A DNA stretch of 64,000 nt from Paracentrotus lividus (Eukaryota > Echinodermata > Echinoidea > Camarodonta > Echinidae), in contig CALNVZ010003432.1 of assembly GCA_940671915.1 (NCBI GenBank), forward strand, positions 5,786,203 to 5,850,202, given 5' to 3'. Made by a program: the position numbers and the translations under genes. This document shows, piece by piece, positions 36,401-50,600 of this stretch; position 1 is the stretch's first letter, and each line of letters starts with the position of its first letter. The notes beneath the pieces were generated by a model. It made no database searches. It was not told the origin of the DNA and saw only the letters and a list, made by a program, of their open reading frames with translations.

Positions 36401-39400
36401 TTGTCTAAGATGTAAGGTTAGAGTTGCAGAAGGGATTTATGTTAGATGTAGGTTTAGGCTTGTTTTGTCTAAGATGTAAGGTTAGAAGGGATTTATGTTA
36501 GATGTAGGTTTAGGCTTGGTAGGTCCAAGATGTATGCTTAGAGTTGCAGAAAGGATTTATCTTAGATGTAGGTTTAGGCTTGTTTTGTCTAAGATGTAAG
36601 GTTAGAGTTGCAGAAAGGATTTATGTTAGATGTAGGTTTAGGCTTGGTAAGATGTAAGGTTAGAGTTGCAGAAGGGATTTATTAGATGTAGGTTTAGGCT
36701 TTGTAAGATGTAAGGTTAGAGTTGCAGAGGGATTTATGTTAGATGTAGGTTTAGGCTTGGTAGGCCAAGATGTATGGTAGAGTTGCAGAAAGGGATTTAT
36801 GTTAGATGTAGGTTTAGGCTTGTAAAGATGTAAGGTTAGAGGTTGCAGAAGGGATTTTATGTTAGATGTAGGTTTAGGCTTGGTTAAGATGTAAGGTTAG
36901 AGTTGCAGAAGGGATTTATGTTAGATGTAGGTTTAGGCTTGTAGATGTAAGGTTAGAGTTGCAGAAGGGATTTATGTTAGATGTAGGTTTAGGCTTGGTA
37001 GGTCTAAGATGTATGGTTAGAGTTGCAGAAGGGATTTATGTTAGATGTAGGTTTAGGCTTGGTAGGTCCAAGATGTATGGTTAGAGTTGCAGAAGGGATT
37101 TATGTTAGATGTAGGTTTAGGCTTGTTTTGTCTAAGATGTAAGGTTAGAGTTGCAGAAGAGATTTATGTTAGATGTAGGTTTAGGCTTGTTTTGTCTAAG
37201 ATGTAGGCCTATGGTTAGAGTTGCAGAAAGGGATTTATGTTAGATGTAGGTTTAGGCTTGGTAGGTCCAGGTATTATGTTTGCCATTCGATTAAAGGTGG
37301 TGTATAGCTTCGGGAGAAAGAAAAAATTAATTTGGATTCACATTTAGATAAATTATGAAAGATTGAATCTAATAACAATAATAAAGCAAATTATAATACT
37401 TTAAATCTCGTTTTAGTGTCTTTATTTCATAATATAAGTATAAAAAAGATAAGACGGGACCCGTCTCAGGTTAGCGCTCACGTGGAAAACCAATGGGGAT
37501 TCTCTTGTGTGGGTGTTACACACAGATCTTCGCACTAATTCACGTCTCAGCAGAAGTCTAAAGGGCAGTTAATACGCTTCATTAAAACATTTTCAATGAA
37601 ATTCATCAGAAATAATGAAAGGAATGTCACAAGATCTCTCACACATATCTTTTAGTGCAATGTGGACAACATATTTGATTGGTTTTGTGCCAATTCCTTT
37701 TTTGTTACCAAAACTATACCCCAGGTTTAATGTAAGGGATTTACAGCAGAACAGTTGTTGCAAGAGCAAATATCATGGAATCAGAAATCTGATATGCTGA
37801 AGTGATTCAAATGGAGTGGTGAGATGTTGTTACATGCATGAGTGGAGATGTTTTTGATGCATTCTCACGTTTTTAATCAAGAGAGTTTATTTCATTTTCC
37901 TTCTGTAAATCTAACAAGTTGTATGAGGTTGCCAAAGTTTGTATTTTTATTTGTGACCCACTGGCTGAAGATCAATATGTTGCGAGAATTCACATTTTGG
38001 TTTTATGTATTTTCTGAAACTGGAGAATCCAAGCTTTCAAATGATAGCAAACACCTGTATTTGACTAAAGTGGAACCAAGTTCAATATCACGTAGTGAGA
38101 GAGCTTAAAGGGGAATTATCCCCTCAGAGAAATTTGACTTCAGTGAATGGAGACAAACCCCAAAACATATTGGTAAAAGTTTCAGAAAAATCAGGCAATG
38201 AATAAGAGAGATATGAATTTTCAGATTTTGAGATCACTTATGATATGGAGGTCCTCCAATTGGCGACGCGACCATGATGTGTGATGTAATGCAGGGAGAT
38301 CTTTCCCATATCTATTGCACACATTTACTAAAAATCCTCTCTATTCTCAATTCTAAAGGTAGAATATAGATTTTTTTTATGGATGACATGTAAATATATG
38401 AAACACATTTAAAATCATGCACACAAAAATCTGTTCTATCATTAGAATGAAAATAAAGAGACATTTTGAATAGTTTTTGTGCACACCATATGGGGAGTTC
38501 TCCCTTTGTGACATCACAAATGGTGACCACGTTGCCAATGGGAGATTTCCTATGTCATCAGAGATCTCAACATTCAAATACTCCTAACTTTAACATCATT
38601 TATCCAATTTTTACCAAATCTTCACTGATGTGCTCATTTGATTTTTCACAGTAAATCAGCTATCTATACAGGGTCAATTCTCCTTTAATATCCTATCCAA
38701 AACAACCTGCTTCTCCCAACATTTGCTCTGTTGTGCTAATAGCATCTTATCAATTGGTGGTTTTGAGGCAGCTTGTTACATTTTTTATGAATTGTGTTTT
38801 TTTTCCTCTTAGATTTGTCTTTTGTTAATTATAAGTTTCCTCATAATATCTGAATGCCCGGGTGATAGTGATGATGTCCGGATATAACATCCTCAGTAAG
38901 GATATAAAATATTACATTCACAGTAGGAGATCAACGGACATAGCCAATTCATCAGTGCATTTTTACATGGGTTTGAAGGAAATACATGTACGTAGTTCGC
39001 AATTCCTAAAACCTAATACAGATCAAACTTAACTTTGCCTTTAATATGCCAATTAAATTATATCATAAGGAAAATACAATTGCTTGATTAATTGATTTAC
39101 TGGAATTTAAGATAACCTCTTTCTGAAGGTCTGTTTAATGATAATAATGACAATAATCCTGTCTTTGCCTATATGTATAGTTGAATTGTTATGTATTTTC
39201 ATACTTTGCTCTTTTTTTTAGTCCATGTTCCCACTGGAATATTAGCTATATGAATGCAAGGTAGACCTATGTCATATCAGGACAACTTCCCCCTGGACAG
39301 TTACCTCCAGAAATAGGGTTAGGATTAGATGTAGATTTAGGAGGTATATATTTGGTGGGGTTATTTGTCTGTGGGGGGGGGGGGGGGGGGGGGGGGTAAT

Positions 39401-42400
39401 TGTCTTCTTGTAAAATAATGCTTCGTTTAATAACCTACCTCAAAATCAGCTTGGACGCTTAGAGAAATTACAGAATGCAGCTGCTCGTTTAGTTACCCTT
39501 TCCAACAAGTATGTACAAACATATCACATCAGTTCTCAAGTCACTCCATTGTTTGCCCATGAGTAAATGCATTATCTTTAAGATTCTGTTGCTTTCTTTT
39601 CATTGTATCCGTGGCTCTGCTCCACAATATAATATCGATTTGATTAACCATTATGTTCCTGCCCAATCATTATGTCCCAAAAGTTCTGGCTTGCTTGAAG
39701 TTTCCAGACACACTACTCATTGGGGGGAGGGCCTTTGCAAACACTGGACCTCTGCTGTGGAATGCTCTCCCTCAAGAGATCTGTAGCAGTACATGTAGAT
39801 CCGCTGAAGTTTTTAAGGCTAATCTCAAGATATATCTGTTCAATTTAACATAAGATTAGATTAATTATTCTGTTGGTTTTTGTTTGCCATGTTACTTTTT
39901 CTTATATTTACATTTCTCTTGCACATGTGTGCTCTGAGCACTTGTTTTCAAGTGGATTTAGCACCTTACAAATTTCATATATTACCTGTATTATCATTAT
40001 TATTAAGATGTAGGCCAATCAGTTCATTTCGCTCAAGGGATGTCAGTTATGCATGGAAGAGCAATTAATTCTTAAAGAGTGTATATGATTTCCAGATTGA
40101 CCCAATCGATTTGTAGTTGTCAAAGTGATTGTGGTGTAGATAACAATGTCATTAGATGCAATTAGGCCTTCAGATATGATATACATGCTGCTATGATTGA
40201 GAGAGGTATCTCTGAGTGTGACACATCATTTATAATACAAAGTGTGGTGGCCCTGTAGTATTACATGCCTTCGATGTAAGTAGCAAACTTTAAATCTCAG
40301 GTCGCAGATTCTGCATCCCAGGCCATAAACTTTGCAACCAGTGAGCATGCAAACTTTGCATCCATTGCTGCAAACTTTGCGTCCCATGCTGGAAAATTTG
40401 CATCCCAAATTGTAAAGTTTGCATTCAAACAGTGCAAACTTTACATTTTGGGATGTTTGCAATTTGAAATGCAAAATTTGTGACCTGGGTTGCAAAGTTT
40501 GCAACTTGACCGCAAAGGTGCCTTATAATGAAAACTTACATTAGGGCAACAATATGTGACACAAGCTAACCACATCATCCTATAACACAAATGACATTCA
40601 AAAATATATTCTTTAGTTCTGCTAATGGTCAAAATTAATTTCATATAAAATTTAAAAAACAATTAAATAGAATATATGGACTATACATATCTTAGGTAGA
40701 AAATGTAAAAGTATTAATAACAAACTTTAAAATGTGGATATTGTGGTAGGGCCTATAGGCCTATATTGTTGTTATTCCGAATGATATCCAACCAGTTTTG
40801 TGGAGTGTTTTCATATAAATATAAAGTGCAAATATCTACTGCCTGATAATAATAATGCAAATCATTTGAAATAGACAGTTTCCTTCACAACACGATTCAT
40901 TACCAGAGCTACATGTACATGTAAACCTGATATAGAATCATGAATGGACGAGCTGAAAGAATAGTGCTCAGAGTGCATCATGCACTTTCAGAAAACATTG
41001 TAATGTGTTAGTCAAGGTCAGATGTAGCAGATAATTGCTCAAATTTCCTCAAATCAAGAACAAGTTCCTTTCGCAAAAATAGAATTAGGTGGGTTCTGTT
41101 TTTATGTCACCTTTTGAATTTGTTGTTAGTCTTTCTGCTCAGAATAATTGAATATATGCTTCATTAGAAATAACATTTTCAGAGAAATTTATTAAAGAAA
41201 GAATGTGTTTCTACTATAGGACAACTGCTCCATCTGAGGTCTGTTACCCCTCCCCTTCCCGGACAACTGTCTGATTTATGGAAGAGTGGGTGTGTTCAAT
41301 GTCTATTTTCAAATTTTAAATGCCAATATGAATCATGATACAAAACGCAATTACAAAACGCTGATATAAAGAGAAACAAAGTGTGTGTTCATTGTCCCCA
41401 TTCCCGGTCGTAAAAGTAAACGTGTTTCAGATCTCGATGCGGAGGATATTTAAACGCCAAAAAAGATGCGTTTTGAATCACGATCAGCTTTAATTTTACG
41501 ACCTTGAGCATCGCGAATGCAACGAAATGCGACACAGAACACAATTGAGTTTTCAGACTTCTTTAAATGTGCTCTCACAGTGAAAACTTCAGGTGCAAGT
41601 GAAAAAAAAACCCCAGATGTTTGTTTTTGAGAGCGGAGAATTGACGTATAATCAGCTTTAAATTTTCGACACTAAACGGTGTACCTCTGATCGCGTTTGC
41701 GTTCTGTGTTTTGTAAGTGCATTTTTATCATGATTCATGTTGGCGTTTAAATTTGAGAATCGACATTGAACACACCCAGTGATAGATAAAGTGATGGGCT
41801 ATGTGTAGTTGCTAGATCAGGGTTGAATGTATATTGTTTTTATTCCTTGGAAATAACAACTTCACGTCACATTTGATTTTAGTTTTACAGAGTTTGAGCA
41901 GGTCTGTTGTCCCTTAATTATTATTGCCCGATTCCAAATTTTTTTTTGGAAGTTATATAAAAAGAAAGAGCTTTAATGAATTTTTGAAATGTATTTGAAT
42001 GTTTTGAGTACAATGTTTTTCTGTGTCTATTACCATTCTTTGACAAAGATATTTCATATTTTTCAATATCTGTCTGAAGGATGAAAGTTTTAATTTTCTC
42101 AAAGTGAGATTTTAGCCCCAAAGTTTTGCTGAGTTTCCTATTTTGAATTCAAACTGAAGATAACTCTTATTGTTTTTGGAGTCTGGCACAGATATATACT
42201 TAAATTGTTTAGTGTTGAGTTTCTGCGAAAGATAAAGTTTGATTTGGAATCCAATGCATGATACCATGTATCAGACGAGAGCCAGAGCATATGATTTCTC
42301 AACTGTTCAACTCAGCTATCTGGAGTTACTCAGATTAGAGGTGGAGATATAGTGCATTACATTACAGTCTTGGATAATACTTTAATGGAAAACGTCAATC

Positions 42401-44635
42401 AATTAACTGCCAAATTTAAAGGAGAAGTTCACTTATAGCTGCTAGCTGATTTTTGATTAATTGTTATGTTTAAAATGATTGAAGAAGAGCATGTTTTGAA
42501 CAGTAATTTTTTCTTGTTTTTTTTAATGCTAATTGCAATTGTTGGCTGAATAGCGCATTTCTTATGTTCCTGATAAAGTAATAGGAGAGTTGATAAATGT
42601 TTTTAGCAACTGCTTACCAAGTTTTATATCTAGGATATGATCTGCCTGAGCTAACATTAAATCCCCCAAAACATTTCTTACACTTTGTAATGTGGCAGAC
42701 AGATTAACAACAATCTTGTACTGCATGCATAATTTACGCAAATGTGCGAAAACATTCAAACTTTCCATGTCATGCTGTAGTGGTTTAACTACCTGACTTT
42801 CATTCAAAAGGGTGATAGGGCCCCTCAGCTAAAAGCATGGAATGCACTGTAAAATACCCTGGGTATGGCCCATTACTCAGTCGCTTAGGTCGTTATCGTT
42901 ATTATAATTCCATTATGATATATTTTTTACCAGCTTGCCATAACACTTGATGACAGAGACAATATTGTAATTAGTTTATTATCCAAATTCTTTGTTAATC
43001 ATACTACTCCCATGTTATGAAAAAGATATACCCGGTAATGATAAACGCATTAGACGGGATGCGCCGCTCTCTACTATTAAATATGACAACTTTATCACAT
43101 AACAGGAAAACCAGCTGTCACCAAGTTGATTACAACTATTATAATAGTATTTAGTAGTTGCAGCTGTACATACCAGCCTTGCTATCTCCCATCAGACTTA
43201 CACAGTATTAATTACAGTGGCGTATCCAGGATGGGGCAATTTGAAAACCATTTACTGACTTTAGCATGTTAAAAGTAAAAGAAAAAAAGATTGGCCACCC
43301 CTTATTTTCCAATCCTGGATCCCCCGCTGCATTACATATAGGGCCTATACAGAGAAAACTCTCCTTATAAAATGTTCTTAGGGCCAGCCAATAATGTTAG
43401 TAATGACCAGACAAAAATGTGCTTGTTACATTATTTTTTTTTCTTCAAACAAACCAAATTTATTCTAATTTGACCAAAGAAATACTGGTACCTATTAAAT
43501 ACATATTCCCCACATTTCCAGCAATATTTCAATTTGTGTTAAAACTTGATTTCTGAAATATATTTGTTATTAATGACTTCCAGTTTGCTTTTAATCTTAT
43601 TTATATTAAGAAAGGAAGAAGGCCTTACCTGTATTTAGACGAGACTTGCTGAGTTACGATTGTGAGATAATGTCCAACTCATGAATGATTCCTGAACTGT
43701 GTTAAGACGTCCCGCTGATGTATCCAATGACAGACTCAAGAAGCTATTAATATCTCTGTTCCACAGCTGTCTTGCAGATTCTCCTTGTCTTAGCTGATAT
43801 TTTCTCAGGCTTGATGTTATTTAGTCTACCCCATTAGGAAGGGATGAAGCAATCTAATAAGCATTATCTTTATCCTATCCAGAAACGCATCTATTACGAG
43901 GAGTGAGACATCCAATATCCGGAGGAGGAAAATCCACTGTATTAACCAAGTGGTTTAATCCTGGAAGATCAGTTAGCTTTCCTTTTTGTTGCACTTCTTA
44001 AGTCCTGAGTATTTCTTGAGGAGTGTTTTTAAGCAGCACCTTTCCAAGTGGGATATCTGAGATTTAAAGCAGCAAAGATGAGTAGATCTGAAGACATCCC
44101 AAAATCCCTGTGATCCTCCGGTATCTAAAAAGCAGCCCAATAATCTTAGCACTTCACGGGAAAGCACTTTGGTTGTCTCTTGCACATACACACATGCACA
44201 CACACTCTGTTAGTTAAGTTGCACACAGGATGTTGAATATTCAGTGGGTAAGAATGATGTCATCAGTTGGACAACCAATGACTGCTCTTCTTTACCTCAC
44301 TTCTGTGCAGAAAGTTTAGAGGTTCATGAATATAGATGATGCAATAGGTCTTGCCTCAAATGTATGTATCAGTCATTCCAACAATATTGAACCTAATGTG
44401 TTGTCAGCAACTATGATATATGACAATAGATGATCTATTTTATGGAAGGGATTTACTGAAAACAAGTATCAGAACACATGCATTAATGTGTAGGTATATT
44501 TTACTTGCAGATGGTAGAAAATTTATGAGATGCTAAGTACCGAACAAAAGAGGAGAGCACCTCTGAAGTGAAAAGTTTTAAAATTCATAATTTCTTTTAT
44601 TTTACTTGTGATGGACTCTTGACAATTTGTCATTG

Positions 44636-44666
<31 letters not shown>

Positions 44667-47600
44667 GATAATTTATGTCAGAATGGTATATTCAACATAC
44701 TGTCCCATTCATCTCAAACCATGCCTGTAAATTTTGTTTTATACATCTATAGAAAAGAAAGTATATCTCGATAGCAGGGATTTTAGATTTACATGTATTT
44801 ATCTTAGAATTATGCATATTTAAATTGATTTTCAGATCTGACTTATCAAGTGTATATATGTTTTGTTAAATCATTATTTTATTTTTAATTTTCCATTCTA
44901 TCCCAAAATAAATTCAAACTTTGAAAGATTATGTATTTAAATTTACCAAACATATGCTTTAACTATATAACAAGGAATAATACGATATCTGGTAATACGC
45001 AAAGAGCTTATGATTTGTGCAGGTTGTCTTGGGGGGATTTTTACAAGGTTCCTATGATCATGTCATTTGTCATCAAGGTTATTATCACAGACTCTGGGAT
45101 AGGAAGTATCTACTAAACATCAGTGATTATATTTTTTATTTTTATTTTATTACTTTTCATTCTATCCCACAATAGATTCAAACTTTAAAAGATTGTGTAT
45201 TCAAATTTACCAAAACTATGTAAACTTACGGAAGAATTCCACCAAGATATCTAGGAATACGCAAATAGCCTATGGTTTGTAGAAGTTCTCTTGGGGGTAT
45301 TTTTACAAGGTTTCATTGATCATGTCGTTTGTCATCAAGGTTATTATCATAGACTCAGGGGAGGAAGTATCTACTAAACATCAGCTCTCAAAGTGCATTC
45401 CTCCCAATACATCTCATCATGTCATAATATCAAAGTTGTTCGGGATTCCATGACATTTGGTTTGCTTATGTTCTTGTTTTCTTGTACTTTGTCATATTTG
45501 TTTTTGTATTTACCTTGTATTACTTGTATTATTGAATAATTTGCATATTTAAGATACTTTGCCAAAGGGATTATTATTAACAAGCCTCTTGTGTGCTTTT
45601 TATATTCCCACAGTTATGTAAAACTAAGATGACAAATTGTTTGTAATATGATTTTAATGTGGAAATAAATGAATGAATGAATGAATTTGTTCAAGTAGCA
45701 ATTGCTCAGACAACCTGGACTTATATACCTTAACCTAAACTTACATAAAAACCTATTGCAACCTAACCTTACATCTTTAAAAAAAAATAAAGCCCTTATT
45801 CTGCAAACACATTTTTTGTTTCAATAAAAAAGTATAGAATCACTAATAGGAAAAGAAACTTCTACTGAAAAAAAAAAACTATAATTTAAATTTAACCTAC
45901 TTCCAAAATATGTAAATACCAGCAAGTAATCCAAAGCATGTTTATATGTCAGTTCCCATTATTTGAATATTATTTCAAGACGATGTCTTCTGTTAGGACA
46001 CAATGAGCAGCTTGATTGAAGCACAACTTGTTGAACATCCTCTCAATTTAGAACATTTCTAACAACATTATTTGGAGCATGTCATGTGTAATGCCTCTTT
46101 CCTTCCTTTTGATGTACTCAAAATAAACAACTCAATTTAGGATGCACTATTACTCTTTTTATATACATGAATTAAAAAAAACCTTTTAACCCTACTATGC
46201 AACATGTTGTGAGAAAAACAGGATTCCTTAAATGATCACATCCCCTTGATTTACATAAAAACATCAGCAGAATGAGCTAAAATCACTGACAAATGTAGGA
46301 TGATTTCTAGTGTGGTTACATTTAATGAAAATAATCATTGAAATTGGCAACAAAAAATACATAATCATTATTTACATACATAAATCTGCATTTTTTTATT
46401 CACTTTGTAATTTTAAGGATAATATGTTATTTAAAATGTATTTTTTAATTTTGTGAAGAATGTTATTATATAGTGAAATGAAAATATAATTGGTGTCAAT
46501 TTGAGGATCAAGAAGTGATCTAGACCTTTGGAAAATCTTTCACATCTGTTGGATTTATAGAGAAATGAGTCATTAAGGTATGGTGAACTTTCTCTTCTCT
46601 CATTTGGGAAGTCTGTGCACTCCCACTCGTTCGAGATCAAAACTGGTCTAACTTCTGTCAACAGATTGATTCAATGAGATTTAGGGTATATTATTCCGGT
46701 TATTAGTGGATATATTTCAAGCTTAGTTGATCTCAGATCACTCATGAAACCATATTCTATTCACAATTTATGAATATAGAAACCCCTTGACTAATGTCTG
46801 TTGCCATGGAAATGCTATAACATGCTCATCTTTAATAATAATCCAAACTAGTTTTATTTTGAAAATGGTTGCCCCAAATGTATGAAAAATTTCTCGAAGC
46901 TGGAACAGGGCATATTCTCAGTGAACCATTTCTATTTTTAACTACAAAGCAGCTCCATTTCTGAACTTCGGTGATTTAGTTTGAAATGGTGCAACATGAC
47001 CCGCTACATGATGATGTTACTCCTTTCCTTTCTAAATAAGATATTTCTTACTTATGCTCTTTGGTTTTACTGTAAAAGGGGATGATTTTGCGTTGTAGCT
47101 GGAAAGCTGCATTTCGCAATTTAAAAAACCTGTGAACATTTCTGCTTTACAGTTGTTAGTTAAGAATAGAACAGAGTATACTGACTACCATCTTGTTTCA
47201 TCAAAACGGGACAAGATCTCAATAATCATTTATTTCTTGTACGTTTTGCTATCCAGTCTTTTGTCACAGCAGTTGTGAATCAGGTAGATGTATTAATATT
47301 GAGTATATGAGGAGGAGTACTGGGGGGGGGGGGTTAGTTATTTCTTTCTGCAATGTCATCTTGTTTTTAATGGTCACTTGATAATAAGAAATAACAGAAT
47401 ATTGAAGTATGACCAACAAATCTTTGCCATTTTGAGAAATGATATTGGACAGTGTGAGGTGTAATACAATAGGTGATCTTTTATAAGTGCCTCATCAGAA
47501 ATTCTGGCACTTGAATCAGCCTAATCAATGATTATTAGGCTTTTTCTCTTGATATGTGCCAAATGTTGTGAAACACCTCGTCTTGGGCTTATTTCCAAAT

Positions 47601-50600
47601 AGCCTGCTAATTGTTCATCAGACCAGGGACTGAGAGAGAGAGAGACCAAGATCCCATGGCGCCATTATCGTTGAAATTGAGAAAATTGATTATAAAATTG
47701 TGTGCTTGTTAATTTACAGAATGGATACGTGCTATATACATTTGTAGAGCTCCGGCTCGAAGTGAATTGTAGGTTGTAAAACTCAAGCTTTAGCACATCC
47801 GATGACGTAGTGGAGCTGAACAGCTGAATTTGCCCCCCCCCCCCCTTCACCTTTAGGCCTACACCTTTGAGGCAGGCTATTTCAGAGATGTGGTTTGATA
47901 TTTTTTTTAAAGTAAGGGGTGCTTAAATCTGGTCCCACCCCCCCCATTGAGCCATGATGTCTAGTGTTGTTTTCGATGATATTTATTATGTGATTTTCAT
48001 ACTAAATAGTATTACTTTCATGTATGGTAATGGTTATGAGTGTGAACAGAATTTTGAATGTTCTTGTTCTTTCAGCTCTTTTTCTCTTACAAATTTCAGG
48101 GATGATTCCTCTTAAAGTCATAAGAAAAAAAATGAATTCAAATATGTACATGCCCACCCCAAGAGGTTGTATATTATTACTCTGTTTGAACTGTACATTT
48201 CATAATAGCACAGACATAATATCACAACAAGAAGTACACAAGAAGAGATGATTGTGAAGGGAGATGGTTTTGATCAGGCGTGATATTATGAAAACACCTT
48301 TGATGATTTAATTCATTGAGGCATTATCTAGAACAACACGTTCCCCTCCTCCTCCTCACACACCTTCGCTCCGACAAGATGATTCACTTTACTCTAGAGA
48401 ATCCTTGCTTGATAGTACACCTGCTTCTACATGGACTCAGGATGTGAGAGGACAATATTTGGGGTTGTATGCTGGCACGATTGCAAATCAATGCTAGATA
48501 TATGCATTATTTGATTTGATTTGATTTTTTTTTAAAGTAATCATCAATGACATAAGTGATTATATATTTGGGATACTTCAATAATGTTATGTAACTTAAT
48601 GTTACAGATCATGAAAAATGGTTCTGGGACAACTACCCCCACAAAAAAAAAATTTCCCCTAACTCTACACCTAACCCTAACCTTTTTCTTCTTCTTTTTT
48701 TTTTTTTTTTTTTTTTTGGGGGGGGGGTAGTTTCCTAGGGGGTAATTGTCCAGGGGGTAGTTGTTGTGATACATATAACATTTATGTATAAAAATCATAA
48801 CAAAATATTGAAATGCTAGGAATAATGTGTCCTGTCCTAGAGTGCAGAAGGTGATGAAAAGAAGCCAAAAAATAACACATGTGCTGGTTGAGTTTGGCCC
48901 CTGTTCTAAGCACCCACTTGGCAAAATTATACAATGTACATGTATCATAAAAGAAAAGAAGAGAAAAACAGAATTGAATTTGACAGCAGAAGTATATGTT
49001 AAATGATAGCTCACATTTTCTGCACTGCAAATATAGTCATGACAGTACAACCAGGTTGACAAATGCTACATGTAGTAAATGTTAGAATATATTTATACAA
49101 ACATAATAATTTTGTCATAAAAAGAACAAAAAAGTATTATGATCATGTGTACTTGTATACATGTACTGTATAAGCCAATATTTTCTCATACAGATATTTT
49201 CGCGATTTTAGACTAGTTGGGGAAATTCGCGAGAGCAAAATTTCGCGATTGTGGTGATGACTTCATTACTATAAATAGCCTTCTACTGAAGTGGAAATTT
49301 TCGTGATGACCGACTCGCGAAATTCGTGAAAATAAAGTCACTGCGAAAATAACCACTTATACAGTAATACATTTACTTGTTAATCAAATAATCATTGAGA
49401 TGTTTACAAAAAGAAGAGGAACATTTGATATTGATGTCATAGAACACAAGTGAATTGTCATAAAGGTTTATTGCTCTGAAAAGTAATAAATAGAAATCTT
49501 ATTGCCAAAGATTTCATTAAAAAATCTTGTATTAAACATTTTTAATTCTGTTATTACCTCAGACCAGTATTATTGGATTTTGATACTTGCTTTATTGATA
49601 TTTATGATAGTGTACTGCGTTACCCCTTCTAACAATGATAATTTTTTTTTCTTCAAATTTGTTAATAAGTATGATAATTATCATGCAATATATGCATGGT
49701 CTATTCAAGGGGAAATCAAACCTGGAATTAAATTGATTAAAAAAAGTAGGATAATGAAAAAAATATACATATGATTTTCTCCTGTCATTTACCAGTTATT
49801 TTTTTAACTGATTAAATTCTAGGTTGGATTCCCCTTTAAATGTTGTTTGATGGGCTGTGTCAGTGGACCCCATCGTCAAACTAGTCTGCAAGCACCGACT
49901 CTAATTTGACACTTCTCAAATTCTGTATATAGAAGGGGCCTACATGTAGACCCATCCCATCTTGTGTGTTTAAAGTAGAAAAAACTCTAATTTGACACTT
50001 GACAAATTATGTCTGAGTGGAAGAACTAGACCCCAACCCCAGAGAAGCCACAGTACAAAAGTGAAACTAGTCTCCCACATTCAGATTCTGTATTATGCAC
50101 TGTGCAAAGACCCTAGTTTGTGTCAGAGAAGCTTCAGTTAACGATTGAATCTAGTCTCCCATATTCAGACTCTTCATTATGCACAATGTGAAGACCTTGG
50201 GTTTGTGACTGGAAACTATCCTGAAGCTTCCATTAGGACGTCATGCTTGACGAATCTTCATTCTTGAAACATTCTATTCATGCCGATGGATTGAGTTCTC
50301 TATCACTAAGCCACTTAGCCTGGTCAGGATCAAACATCTTAGGGCATCTAAACAGAAATATGATACCCCTCAAAGAGATTGTCACTCATGCCCAAGATCA
50401 ACCGGTACATGTGTTCAGAATGGAAGGCGGTCTTGGATACTTGTGGCGGATCCAAGATGTGAAAATGAGAGGGGGCCGGGCGCCAGGCCCAAAGGGGGGG
50501 GGGGTGAGCCTCAGAAATTTTGTTATTTTGACACGTACAGTCAATGAGTGATTTTTTAATATAGGGGGCGCGCATCCCCTACGCCCCCGCCCCCCTGGAT

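Noticed and set aside
36356..37270. CRISPR-like array of regular repeats
   Set aside because: Repeats are contiguous with variable short linkers, no unique spacers exist, and the DNA is animal nuclear sequence.
48544..49062. 172-codon minus-strand open frame
   Set aside because: It crosses a poly-A/poly-C tract and an inverted-repeat element; the peptide has a long Lys run and no family resemblance.
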